Source: a virus
Length of the DNA: 49,859 nt
Reading direction: 5' to 3' (one strand)
Virus record (IMG/VR): IMGVR_UViG_3300025165_000008
Span: 1 to 49,859 of that record
Shown here piece after piece: positions 26,393 to 35,126 of the stretch. A model generated the notes under the pieces. It saw nothing but the letters and a program-made list of their open reading frames with translations. It ran no database searches and had not been told where the DNA came from. The translations under genes and the position numbers were made by a program. The stretch's first letter is position 1. The number at the start of each line of letters is the position of its first letter.

Positions 26393-26761
26393 ATGTTAGA
26401 TATGCAGCGTGGTAGAACTCTAGTAGCGGTTAGTACCGCCGCACAAGCCCAAGTAACCCTAACCGCCGTGGCAGGACAGCGGTGGAGTATTGGTGGTTTT
26501 GCTTGGAGTTATGAGGGTGGAACTTTGTCAACAGATGCAGAGTTGAATATCTGGGGAGGCTCAACCGCGGCGTCTACTGCTGGCGGTGCTCCCGATAGCA
26601 ACATCATGTTTACTATTGACATTAATGATGACGGAGCGGGATTCATTATTCCTTCCGAACCGATCAAGTTCCCAGCCAACATGACCATTATCTTTGAACT
26701 GACAAGCGGCGGTACCGCAGTCGTTGGAAAGATCAACGTCTTAGGCGCTAAGTTAGTTTAA
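26393..26761 (+). CDS. Small beta-rich virion protein
   Basis: This 122-residue protein is low in charge and rich in Thr, Ala, Val and Gly, with alternating hydrophobic residues, typical of a beta-sandwich tail or decoration protein. AGAGGATAAACT precedes the ATG. No family is recognised. Confidence 0.55.
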   Translation: MLDMQRGRTLVAVSTAAQAQVTLTAVAGQRWSIGGFAWSYEGGTLSTDAELNIWGGSTAASTAGGAPDSNIMFTIDINDDGAGFIIPSEPIKFPANMTIIFELTSGGTAVVGKINVLGAKLV

Positions 26762-26773
26762 GGAAGGCTTCCT

Positions 26774-28033
26774 ATGGGCGGACTTGGCGGCCTTGGCGGA
26801 TTGGGTGGTTCTGGTGGTGTCTTTAGAGATACGACGTTTTATTCCGTTTTAGATTCTTTTACTGATACGGATGCTACTGCTATTGCTTCTCATTCCCCTT
26901 CAATAGGAGGAGCATGGACTAGTGTTACTGGTGCCGCCACAATTGAATCCAATAAACTAAGTGATAATGGTGCAGATATTCAAGCCACCGTAAGCTCAGG
27001 TTTGGCCGACTGTACTATAGAAGTTAACCTAACAGCAAATAATGATGATTTTCAAGGCATACTTTTCAGGAAAGTTGACGCAAGTAATTACTACATTGTT
27101 GGATTAGACAACGATAATAATGTTCGTGTTTGGCGTCAGATTGCTGGAGTATGGAGTAATACCAATTCTTCTGCCCTTACTATAAATAGTGGCACTGTTT
27201 ATGCACTAAAGGCCGTACTTTCTGGAAATACCTTAACTTTTTCAGTTGATGGTACCGTTATTTTTGATGCTATATCGGTACCAAGTTTTACTTGGGCTAC
27301 TATTCATGGAGTGTATACCGACGGGATTACTTGGGATGGAGATGTTTTGTTTGATGATTTTAAGATTTCTAGATCAGACTCTTCTGATCTTCGTGTTCAA
27401 CTAGATAGTGCTTTAATCTGGCTAAAGGCAGATAGCCTAACTGGAGCCGATGGATCGGCTGTTACTACTTGGGCTAATGAAGGTACTGGACAAGATTTTA
27501 CTCAAGCCACTGCTGGCAATAAGCCAACTCTTCAAACTGCAGAATTGAATGGTTTAAGTGTGGTTAGATTTGATGGAACTGACGATGTTCTTCTGTCTGC
27601 TGCAGCTATGTCTGCCGATCAGCCATGTACTTTTTATTGTGTGGCAAAGAGAACAGGTAATCTTGCTGCCTATAATGTAATTCTAACTCAAGACCCAGAA
27701 GTTATAGCCGCAGGATATGCCAACTCCGCCAATGTTTGGTATGTGTATACTGGTACTGCTCTGACAACACAGGCTGCAACCGATTCTGCTTTTCATTACT
27801 TAACCGGCACATACAACGTAGCGGCTTCCATAATGCGGGCAGATGGAACCGCCGCTACCGTTACTTTAGATGATAGTGAAGTTACAGCAGATACCTGGGC
27901 TGTGGGTGCCACCAATGCCGCGGCGGCTCCGCTTGCTGGAGACATAGCTGAAATCTTGTTATTTACTGTTCTACATACTGCTTCACAAATAGCCGTGGTA
28001 CAAAATTACTTAAAAACCAAGTGGGGACTGTAA
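26774..28033 (+). CDS. Two-domain concanavalin/LamG-like virion protein (adhesin candidate)
   Basis: This 419-residue protein starts with a Gly-Gly-Leu repeat (residues 1-15). Residues ~25-200 read as one jelly-roll with F-x-G-I-L-F-R, YYIVGLDNDN and LKAVLSGNTLTFSVDG, the usual phrases of LamG/concanavalin-like glycan-binding domains. Residues ~205-419 form a second such unit with ALIWLKADSL, VVRFDGTDDVL and a final AEILLFTVLHTA, ending in a helix. Virion proteins with these domains commonly bind surface glycans. The gene is AT-richer than the packaging genes, which hints at separate acquisition. Confidence 0.7.
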   Translation: MGGLGGLGGLGGSGGVFRDTTFYSVLDSFTDTDATAIASHSPSIGGAWTSVTGAATIESNKLSDNGADIQATVSSGLADCTIEVNLTANNDDFQGILFRKVDASNYYIVGLDNDNNVRVWRQIAGVWSNTNSSALTINSGTVYALKAVLSGNTLTFSVDGTVIFDAISVPSFTWATIHGVYTDGITWDGDVLFDDFKISRSDSSDLRVQLDSALIWLKADSLTGADGSAVTTWANEGTGQDFTQATAGNKPTLQTAELNGLSVVRFDGTDDVLLSAAAMSADQPCTFYCVAKRTGNLAAYNVILTQDPEVIAAGYANSANVWYVYTGTALTTQAATDSAFHYLTGTYNVAASIMRADGTAATVTLDDSEVTADTWAVGATNAAAAPLAGDIAEILLFTVLHTASQIAVVQNYLKTKWGL

Positions 28034-29200
28034 ATGGCTGAGCCACTAACCTCCCGAGTAACCCTACGAAGAGAAATAGCCCGCGATCTGGGTATGCCAT
28101 TCTTCCGTCGGTTCCCGAGCGGTATTACTGTTCAGGACTCCGCGACCTCTGGTCTATCTAGTGGATCGGATAGCGCTGGCATTCGGGACTCACGCCTAAA
28201 CCAGCCGCGCGAATACTGGAAGAATACCTGGATTTACGACCCAGTACAGGCCGAGCAGCGCAAGGTCATAGATTTTATTCGCGACGCAAAGAAGCTTCTT
28301 GTGGAGTTTCCTTTCACTGTCGCGCCTACGACCGCTACGGCAATCGAAATCTTTAGCATTCACACGCCAGAAGAAATACACTTGGCGATTAATGATGCCA
28401 TTACTGACGCCTTCCCTGCGTTCTATGATGTCGTGACCTACGAGAGCATGATCGTAGAGGAAGACAAATTAGAGTATGAATTAGCAACGAATAACACGGA
28501 TGGTCGGGGAGTCCTAACCAATCCGTACAGAATTAAGAATGTCTGGATAGAGCGTACTGGCAGCGGCGGAACACATCAAGCCACCGCCGGGGATACATTA
28601 AGCATTTCAGATTCGGACGCAGACTTTAGTGGCGTCGATACTGGATGGAGTGTTGGTATTTACACAGGCGCGGGCGCGGGTCAATACGCCGTAGTTAGCA
28701 GCATAGACACTGCCAGCGGTAAGTTAAATGTTACCGGCGGCTGGCTGGTTTCTCCTAGCACGGCTTCTAAGTTCCGTGCATGGGATCGACTAGCTGAACT
28801 ATATCCTTGGGAGCCATTGACTGCTCTGGAGTTTGACGCCAAGGATTATCCAAACAAGATGCGACTGCTGGAGCGTATGCCGGACAAGGTTGGTTTGCGC
28901 TTCCGCATCCAATATGTAGGACAGCCGCAGGCTCTTACTGTGGACACCGCTGAAACCGCAGTTCCAAAGCAGTACGTCAAGCACGCAGTTATCGGTAAAC
29001 TGTTGGCCCAGCGTGCAAGATCAAAGCCCGGTGAGATCGAAAAGTACACTGGCTTGGCCCAGATTGAAGTCCAAATGGCAGAGAAGTATAAGCAGGATTT
29101 TGCCTTTGATCTTCCTGACCAGACTCTGTGGACGGAACAGACGCATAGCATGCGCGGACGCGCTGACTTCTTTGATGCTGATAACCCAATGGATTGGTAA
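28034..29200 (+). CDS. Probable head-tail connector or tail protein
   Basis: This 388-residue protein begins with a helical region with Arg pairs, has a central beta insertion with Gly/Ser/Asp repeats (residues ~180-250), and resumes with an amphipathic helical C terminus (AVIGKLLAQRARS). Helical ends around a beta middle, together with a position before the large tail protein, resemble adaptors that join portal and tail. No specific family is recognised. Confidence 0.5.
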   Translation: MAEPLTSRVTLRREIARDLGMPFFRRFPSGITVQDSATSGLSSGSDSAGIRDSRLNQPREYWKNTWIYDPVQAEQRKVIDFIRDAKKLLVEFPFTVAPTTATAIEIFSIHTPEEIHLAINDAITDAFPAFYDVVTYESMIVEEDKLEYELATNNTDGRGVLTNPYRIKNVWIERTGSGGTHQATAGDTLSISDSDADFSGVDTGWSVGIYTGAGAGQYAVVSSIDTASGKLNVTGGWLVSPSTASKFRAWDRLAELYPWEPLTALEFDAKDYPNKMRLLERMPDKVGLRFRIQYVGQPQALTVDTAETAVPKQYVKHAVIGKLLAQRARSKPGEIEKYTGLAQIEVQMAEKYKQDFAFDLPDQTLWTEQTHSMRGRADFFDADNPMDW

Positions 29201-29203
29201 GCG

Positions 29204-31747
29204 ATGCAGACTCTAGGTGCATTTCCAATTAGGTTGGATGATGTTCCATACTCTATTATCATCGAGAGTTGGAAGGCTAGAGACATTACAGACTTTAGCC
29301 CAAAGACAAACGTACCGGGTACCGGCGCAGTCTTCGGGGACCTAAAGCTGCACCAACCGATCGCCATGAATAATTGGCAGCACGGTCTTGGCTATATTTG
29401 GCACGACGATGAAATGGGATATCTATCGTCTGAAGGCAACGTAGACACAAGACACAAGAACGCGGCTATGCTCTATACCAATACAACTTCTTCCGATACC
29501 AACAACAATATAAAGGAAGAAGGCATAGTTTTCAATGCGACTTTCTTTACTCGCGGTGATGCCGGTATTCGATACTACAGCGGTGGCTCTTGGACAGCCC
29601 TAAGTATTCAACGTCCTATATTTGATGCGGCTAGTGAGGGCAGCACTACTGCCGTTGCTACTGCCGGAACCGTTACAGTGTCACATACCGTAACTACTGA
29701 GGGCACTAACCGGGCGCTGTTTGTTGGGGTTATAATTGAAGATGCCACAAACGTAACGAACGTCACCGCCACCTATGCCGCAGTGGCTATGACATTAGTA
29801 ACTTCAAGTTCAGTAGGCACTACTCCTAACGTCCGGGCCTTTGTCCTGGTAGCCCCAACTACTGGGGCCAATAATATTGTAGTTACTTATACGCTGTCGT
29901 CAGGTACTGTGGAAACAGTTGTGCTGGGCGCATCCTTTATCTATGTTAACCAGGCTACTCCGTATGATGCTGTATCTACAGAAAATCCGACAGCAGTAAC
30001 AACGAACACAATCAGTCCTACCGCCACGGCCCGGGAGAATGTACTTGACTTCTTAGCTAAAGATGGTTCGGAGTCTGGGGATGCGGCATCCGTACAAAGC
30101 ACAGGCCAAGTACAGATCGCCCAAGACGACATGACTACGGCTAATGACATTCATGCGTGTGCTTCATACTTACTTGCTACTGCTGCAGATACTACTCCAG
30201 ACCTTCAATGGAATTGGACCAATGCTCGGGATATCGCACACGTAGGTATTCCTATTAACCCAATAGCAGAGACAACAATTACTCTCTTATTTGAAAATGG
30301 AGAGTACATCTTTGCGCAGCCTTCGGGACAGAGACTTCTAAAGTCTGTTACTGGAACTGGAGACTGGACTCCCGCAGGACTTAATAACGCATCCAACGAC
30401 TATTCTTGGCTTGAAATGCACGGTGGTTATATTTACGCTGGTAAGGTTTCTGAGGCACAAGTTTACTTTGATTCTAACTCAGACCTGTCTGCTCTGGCTG
30501 GTGATCCCGCCGATGATTCTGATGAGTTGGTGGCCGGACCCGGGACAGTAGGCACAAAGATTGGAATCTCATTCTTGGAAAAGTTGGCCGTATCTAGACA
30601 GGATGGATTATGGACGATAGATACGGACGACTCAACAACTACAAATTGGATTTCTAAGCGTACTCTAAACTTCAGAAATCTTAGACATGCTAATAACTTC
30701 CGTTCTACAGCAACGCATGGTGGTAGCTTATACTTTACACTACAGGATAGAATCCTATTCGAGTGGAACGGAGCGCGGCTACAAAACATTACCCCCGGCC
30801 CGATCACGGATAGTTGGGAGTACGTTAACTACTATCGCTTTGACAATCTAACCCCGTTCGGGGATTGGCTTCTATTCTCTGCTCGGACATCTGAGACTAC
30901 ATATACAGAATCTATCTTTGCCTGGGACGGCGTGGGTATTCACAAACTGCTGGACCCAATCACAGATGGCGATGGCTCAATAACCTTTATATCCATCGAC
31001 ACAAATAACTCTTATATCTGGTATCACGTAAACAAACCTACGGCTAACACTAATGTAACCTATTATCTAGAGTACCAGACTGCAACTGACTTTCCGTTTG
31101 CTAATTTTCCCACAACAGGAACACACAGAATTACCACAAGTCGAATTCACGCCGGCTACCGTCGAGTTGACAAGTCCATGCCGGCGCTATGGTTGGAGAC
31201 CGACAACTGCACGGCTACTCGGACCATACGAGTAGAATATGCCTTAGATACGGGCAGCTTCGTAGAGTGGGATACAATTACGTCTGATGGTGAACATCTT
31301 CTATACTTACCGCAGAATAAGAAGACGGAAGAATTTAAATACATCCGACTACGGTTTACTTTCGTAACTGCTACCGCCACTGAAACGCCTGTACTAGAAG
31401 GTTTCGCAATGATGGTTATGATGCGCCCAGACTTCTTAATGGGATACTCATTCAGCATCATCGGCGGTACCAATACTACTTCAGGAATGTTTGAAGACGA
31501 ACGAACCGGCTGGAGCATAATGCAGGACCTTAGAGCCGTTAGAGATCGCAAGGATACCATTTCTCTTATTACTCCTTTTGGGGACGAAGTTCACGGGTAC
31601 CTAACATCCATAACAGAAGAAGCCCTAGAATGGGAGCCAGAAGACTATGAGGGTGGCAAAGTCAATATCCTGCAGATTATTCACTGCAACTTTGCTGAAT
31701 CTATGCAGGTAGCGGGAACGGAGTTAGATGCCTTCCCAGAGTTTTAA
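29204..31747 (+). CDS. Large tail protein with inserted beta-sandwich module
   Basis: This 847-residue protein probably forms part of the tail or nozzle. The N-terminal ~135 residues and residues ~360-600 contain repeated strand phrases typical of a beta-propeller (LLFENGEYIFAQPSG, LEMHGGYIYAGK, EKLAVSRQDGLWTI, LYFTLQDRILFEWNG). Between them, residues ~140-355 hold a beta-sandwich module also present in the 32856 and 35113 proteins (ATYAAVAMTL, then FVLVAPTTGANN). The module appears to interrupt the propeller. The last ~150 residues form another beta domain. T7 gp12-like tail proteins have similar size and position, but homology is not established. Confidence 0.6.
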   Translation: MQTLGAFPIRLDDVPYSIIIESWKARDITDFSPKTNVPGTGAVFGDLKLHQPIAMNNWQHGLGYIWHDDEMGYLSSEGNVDTRHKNAAMLYTNTTSSDTNNNIKEEGIVFNATFFTRGDAGIRYYSGGSWTALSIQRPIFDAASEGSTTAVATAGTVTVSHTVTTEGTNRALFVGVIIEDATNVTNVTATYAAVAMTLVTSSSVGTTPNVRAFVLVAPTTGANNIVVTYTLSSGTVETVVLGASFIYVNQATPYDAVSTENPTAVTTNTISPTATARENVLDFLAKDGSESGDAASVQSTGQVQIAQDDMTTANDIHACASYLLATAADTTPDLQWNWTNARDIAHVGIPINPIAETTITLLFENGEYIFAQPSGQRLLKSVTGTGDWTPAGLNNASNDYSWLEMHGGYIYAGKVSEAQVYFDSNSDLSALAGDPADDSDELVAGPGTVGTKIGISFLEKLAVSRQDGLWTIDTDDSTTTNWISKRTLNFRNLRHANNFRSTATHGGSLYFTLQDRILFEWNGARLQNITPGPITDSWEYVNYYRFDNLTPFGDWLLFSARTSETTYTESIFAWDGVGIHKLLDPITDGDGSITFISIDTNNSYIWYHVNKPTANTNVTYYLEYQTATDFPFANFPTTGTHRITTSRIHAGYRRVDKSMPALWLETDNCTATRTIRVEYALDTGSFVEWDTITSDGEHLLYLPQNKKTEEFKYIRLRFTFVTATATETPVLEGFAMMVMMRPDFLMGYSFSIIGGTNTTSGMFEDERTGWSIMQDLRAVRDRKDTISLITPFGDEVHGYLTSITEEALEWEPEDYEGGKVNILQIIHCNFAESMQVAGTELDAFPEF

Positions 31748-31750
31748 TAA

Positions 31751-32392
31751 ATGCCGCCGGTAGGGAAGAAGCCGCAGTATTTTAGGGTAAAGAAATGGTT
31801 GCCCCAGAACCGGGTGCAACAGCAACGAATTCCTTTACCAAAGCTCGCCTATCGCCCGATCAGGATGAAGCGCCGCGACGTAGTTATGCGTGGCAGACTT
31901 AAGATGAGACCGGAATGGTTTACACTGCATCGCAGATTCTTTCCGGGGGATAGAATTAATCTTCAGAACGACCCCCTGGAAGCGCGGGCTATGCCGAAAT
32001 GGATGGTTAAGGGGTATCTTGAGGAACGTATAATCTACAAAGAACTATTGAAGCGCCGGTTTGTGCCGGGCATCGACTTCACCTTTCAGTCTTCTGCTGA
32101 AGGGGGAAGGACGGAATTGGGCGGAATCGTTGTAGACTTTCTGCTAGAGTTTCATCGCCTGATAATCCAGGTAGATGGTCCAACACACCAAACTGTCATT
32201 GGACGCGCGAGAGATAGAGAGCAGGCCGGCATTCTGGCTTCTATGGGATTTACGGTACTAAGCATTAATACAAACTTAATACACGATGCCGGTCGGCTAG
32301 AAGACTGGTTTCGTCAGCACGTTGATCCCGGGGTTGTGGACATTGGTGATCCTTTTGACACCTATGTCGATGAGGTAATTGCTTATGGCTAG
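31751..32392 (+). CDS. Vsr/DUF559-type endonuclease-fold protein
   Basis: In this 213-residue protein, residues ~85-200 fit the DUF559/Vsr PD-(D/E)xK fold: an early E near the LEERIIYKELL helix, GGIVVDFLL (Asp in the first core strand), IIQVDGPTHQ in the second, then a helix with RDREQ, and a final GFTVLSIN strand. Typical members have E-V-D in the second motif. Here it is Q-V-D, so the active site may be altered. The N-terminal ~80 residues are very basic. It lies among tail genes, where such a domain could cut host DNA or be a degenerate structural reuse. Confidence 0.6.
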   Translation: MPPVGKKPQYFRVKKWLPQNRVQQQRIPLPKLAYRPIRMKRRDVVMRGRLKMRPEWFTLHRRFFPGDRINLQNDPLEARAMPKWMVKGYLEERIIYKELLKRRFVPGIDFTFQSSAEGGRTELGGIVVDFLLEFHRLIIQVDGPTHQTVIGRARDREQAGILASMGFTVLSINTNLIHDAGRLEDWFRQHVDPGVVDIGDPFDTYVDEVIAYG

Positions 32393-32855
32393 TGGACTGA
32401 CTAACAGAGGAAAAATCAGACTGTTGGAAATGGCGTTCCGCAATACTAAGGATACCGCCGCTGTTGACACGTCTCCTTTGTTTATTGCTCTAGTAACCAG
32501 CGCGGCCTCTTTGAGTGCCGAGACCACTACTTTCGACACTACCGTAGAGATTGCTGCTGGTAATGGATATGCCACTGGTGGCCTTGACCTTGACCGGGAT
32601 ACTATCGATTGGGACACATTAGCAATTTCGACGGCAACCGCCTATGGCTATATCCGTCTGAAGGATATTGTGTGGACGGCATCCGGTGGGTCAATCCCAA
32701 CCTCGGGTAACGGCGCTGCCTATGCTATCATTACTGATGACAACGCAACCGTGGGAAGCAGACAGGTATATGCCTGGATTGATCTAACAACCGCTCGAAC
32801 TATTGGCAATGGGGCAACTCTGACACTACAAGATATTGAAATCAGGTTGACTTAA
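32385..32855 (+). CDS. Probable tail-fibre-associated protein
   Basis: This protein is 156 residues from the ATG at 32385, with GAGG about 9 nt upstream; an in-frame TTG two codons earlier is less likely. The start (LTNRGKIRLLEMAF, then PLFIALVTS) is a recurring phage tail-protein opening. The rest is Thr/Ala/Ile-rich and beta-like. It overlaps the preceding gene by 8 nt. Confidence 0.55.
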   Translation: MASGLTNRGKIRLLEMAFRNTKDTAAVDTSPLFIALVTSAASLSAETTTFDTTVEIAAGNGYATGGLDLDRDTIDWDTLAISTATAYGYIRLKDIVWTASGGSIPTSGNGAAYAIITDDNATVGSRQVYAWIDLTTARTIGNGATLTLQDIEIRLT

Positions 32856-33710
32856 ATGGCCGATCCAGCATTTGCTAATTATAGCACACAAAGCTGGCAG
32901 GGGTACGGCGGTGCTAACTTTGCTCATAGTGTAGGAACAACTGACTATAGAATTCTCATTGTCTATTATGAGAGTTCGGATTGGGTCAACATAGCATTAA
33001 CTACAGCTACTTATGCTGGTGTAGCAATGACACTGCAGTTTTCGGGAATCACAAACTATGGTGGTACTCGACCAAGCGCAATAGCAGTATTTTATCTGGT
33101 TTCTCCAACTAGTGGGGAAAATACTGTAATAGTTAACACCAATGGCGGAAACTCAACTGGCCGACATTCTGCTGCTGCAGTTACTTATACTGGGGCTAGT
33201 ACAGATTCTTCTAATGTATTTAAGAGTGGACAAGAGAAAAGTACAGCCTTTGCAGATAACTCTACTGCATCTTTTTCACACTCACCAACTGCCGATGATA
33301 GTAGTCTAGTTGTAAATGCCTGGGCCACTATTTGGGCAAGCGGTCATGATGGTCGGGAGGCTGGGCAAACAGAAAGATTAGAGATTGGGGATGGTGGGGC
33401 GGGCGGTCTCTCTGTTACCGATAGAGACGGCACAGCGGCGGCAGTTACTGTATCGGGTAGCGATGGGTCTAGTGATGATGGAATTGCAGCATATTCCTGG
33501 TCGCACGTACTTCTTCCTCCGCAAAATGTAACGGTGGATGCTAGTGCTGTGCCCGCGTCCGTAGCGACTGCCGCGGCTATTGGGGCTGTAGATGATGGGA
33601 ACATTGGAATCAATGCAGATTTCCTTCGGGGGACTTTGAGTGTCACTATAGGAAGCATTACTGAAAGACCGCCCATTGAGGCGGATATGGTCGTGAGGAA
33701 CATAACATAA
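32856..33710 (+). CDS. Virion protein with repeated beta-sandwich module
   Basis: This 284-residue protein carries the module shared with 29204 and 35113 across residues ~1-215: RILIVYYE, TATYAGVAMTL, VFYLVSPTSGENTV, then an AVTYTGAS strand. A shorter C-terminal part (residues ~220-284) is beta-like and ends in an acidic stretch. Low charge and many Ser, Thr, Gly suggest an exposed tail-fibre or adhesin protein. It is AT-richer than the core genes. Confidence 0.6.
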   Translation: MADPAFANYSTQSWQGYGGANFAHSVGTTDYRILIVYYESSDWVNIALTTATYAGVAMTLQFSGITNYGGTRPSAIAVFYLVSPTSGENTVIVNTNGGNSTGRHSAAAVTYTGASTDSSNVFKSGQEKSTAFADNSTASFSHSPTADDSSLVVNAWATIWASGHDGREAGQTERLEIGDGGAGGLSVTDRDGTAAAVTVSGSDGSSDDGIAAYSWSHVLLPPQNVTVDASAVPASVATAAAIGAVDDGNIGINADFLRGTLSVTIGSITERPPIEADMVVRNIT

Positions 33711-34061
33711 ATGCCAACTTCACAAGGCAACATCGGTGTTATTAGAGGCGTGGCTGTAGGAAGCTATGGTCAAACCATTTTAGTTACGCTCAAGGACTTT
33801 GACGGGGTAGCGCAGAACCTGTCTGCTTATACTGGTACCCGGTCGGCTATTGCTTTGTCTCCGGACGGGGGCAAACGAGTTACTGCGACTGTATCATTTA
33901 GTACTGATGGCACAGATGGAATCATATCTTGGACTTGGGCCGCTGGAGACATAGATCGGCCCGGAGATTGGCAAGTCCAGGTTACATTGAATTCGGGTTC
34001 TGCCCGAATTAAGACTTATATTGCACAAATGCCAGTGATACCGGCGTTGGCGGAGGACTAA
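33711..34061 (+). CDS. BppU-like N-terminal domain protein
   Basis: This 116-residue beta-rich protein resembles the N-terminal domain of baseplate upper proteins (BppU). It has ILVTLKDFDGVAQNLSAYT, in which a strand is followed by a D-x-x-G turn, then TDGIISWTWAAGD and DWQVQVTL. Such domains anchor receptor-binding proteins to the tail. GAGGAAC precedes the ATG. Confidence 0.55.
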   Translation: MPTSQGNIGVIRGVAVGSYGQTILVTLKDFDGVAQNLSAYTGTRSAIALSPDGGKRVTATVSFSTDGTDGIISWTWAAGDIDRPGDWQVQVTLNSGSARIKTYIAQMPVIPALAED

Positions 34062-34063
34062 CT

Positions 34064-34675
34064 ATGAACAGCACTATTGGACTGAAAGGAAGTCTTACTT
34101 GTAGGAAATTTAAGACCCATAGCATGGCTCCCTTTTCTTGGAAACTTAGAAATATTCTACGCTGGGCATACCTCCGCGGAGAAATTGCTTGGTATATCGG
34201 GCGGCCAATTGCTAAGGCACTTGGTCTAGTGTCTGTGATTGGTGAACTTCGGGCAATACACATTCGCAGAGATGGTACAACTGTTGACTATGGGCTACTG
34301 GGACGACGTAGCGTAACTACAGCATTTTGTGCATTTGCTGTGGATCAGCTACAGACAGAAACCTCCGTATGGGGGGACTTCAAGTTCCACGACTCTGGCG
34401 TGGGTACGACCGCTGAGAACGTGGCTAACACCGATATGGAAACCACAGATGGCGAGTCCCGGGCAACTGGTACCCAGACCGAAGGTACTAGCGTTGAATA
34501 CAAGAGCGTGGGCACAATCTCCTACACCACGACCAAGGCGATCACAGAGCACGGGTTGTTCAATGCGTCCACAGGTGTCACGCTGCTTGATCGCACGGTG
34601 TTCACCGCGCTTAACGTAGTTAACGGGGACAGCATTCAGTTCACATATACACTAACTTGGACCGCTGGTGGCTAA
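34064..34675 (+). CDS. Probable tail protein with C-terminal beta domain
   Basis: In this 203-residue protein, residues 1-60 are basic and partly helical with a hydrophobic stretch. Residues ~65-203 match a common phage domain: WGDFKFHDSG, a Thr/Glu-rich loop, EHGLFNASTGVTLLDR, then NGDSIQFTYTLTW. This domain occurs in tail or decoration proteins of many phages. GGAGG precedes the ATG. Confidence 0.55.
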   Translation: MNSTIGLKGSLTCRKFKTHSMAPFSWKLRNILRWAYLRGEIAWYIGRPIAKALGLVSVIGELRAIHIRRDGTTVDYGLLGRRSVTTAFCAFAVDQLQTETSVWGDFKFHDSGVGTTAENVANTDMETTDGESRATGTQTEGTSVEYKSVGTISYTTTKAITEHGLFNASTGVTLLDRTVFTALNVVNGDSIQFTYTLTWTAGG

Positions 34676-35126
34676 TCACTTTACATATAAGGATAGTGTG
34701 GCGCGCTTACGCCGATGGTCTTTGGATAATCCTACACTTATTGAGGCAGTAGAAAAGTTTGGAACTGGGGATGCAGGACCCTGGCTGCTGTTAGATGGTC
34801 GCTGGCTGACCTGCCCTATGCCTCACCATGTTGTTGGTGATCCACACAAGTTCATGGAAAAGACAGGATCAATACGATGGTTCTTAGCGGTAGATAAGAG
34901 TTTTGCGGCAGTAGAGTTCATAGGACCGCCGACAGTATCTCAGATCATTCAACTGAATGGTGTACTGCCATACTATCGAACCGAGGTTGACTTAACCTAT
35001 TATAGTCTACATACAGAGTTGGCTAGACTATTAGATACGACGATACTAGATCATCCCGCGCTTGGGGACTTAAATGACTTCTGGGTGTGGGTAGAGCGAG
35101 GGTTTAACATTTATGCCAACTTTTGA
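34668..35126 (+). CDS. Hypothetical protein in the tail region
   Basis: This 152-residue protein starts at a GTG overlapping the previous stop by 8 nt. It is a mixed alpha/beta protein with many Trp and Leu (RWFLAVDKS, LNDFWVWVERG). It could be a tail-fibre chaperone or a small structural protein. No family is recognised. Confidence 0.5.
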   Translation: MANHFTYKDSVARLRRWSLDNPTLIEAVEKFGTGDAGPWLLLDGRWLTCPMPHHVVGDPHKFMEKTGSIRWFLAVDKSFAAVEFIGPPTVSQIIQLNGVLPYYRTEVDLTYYSLHTELARLLDTTILDHPALGDLNDFWVWVERGFNIYANF

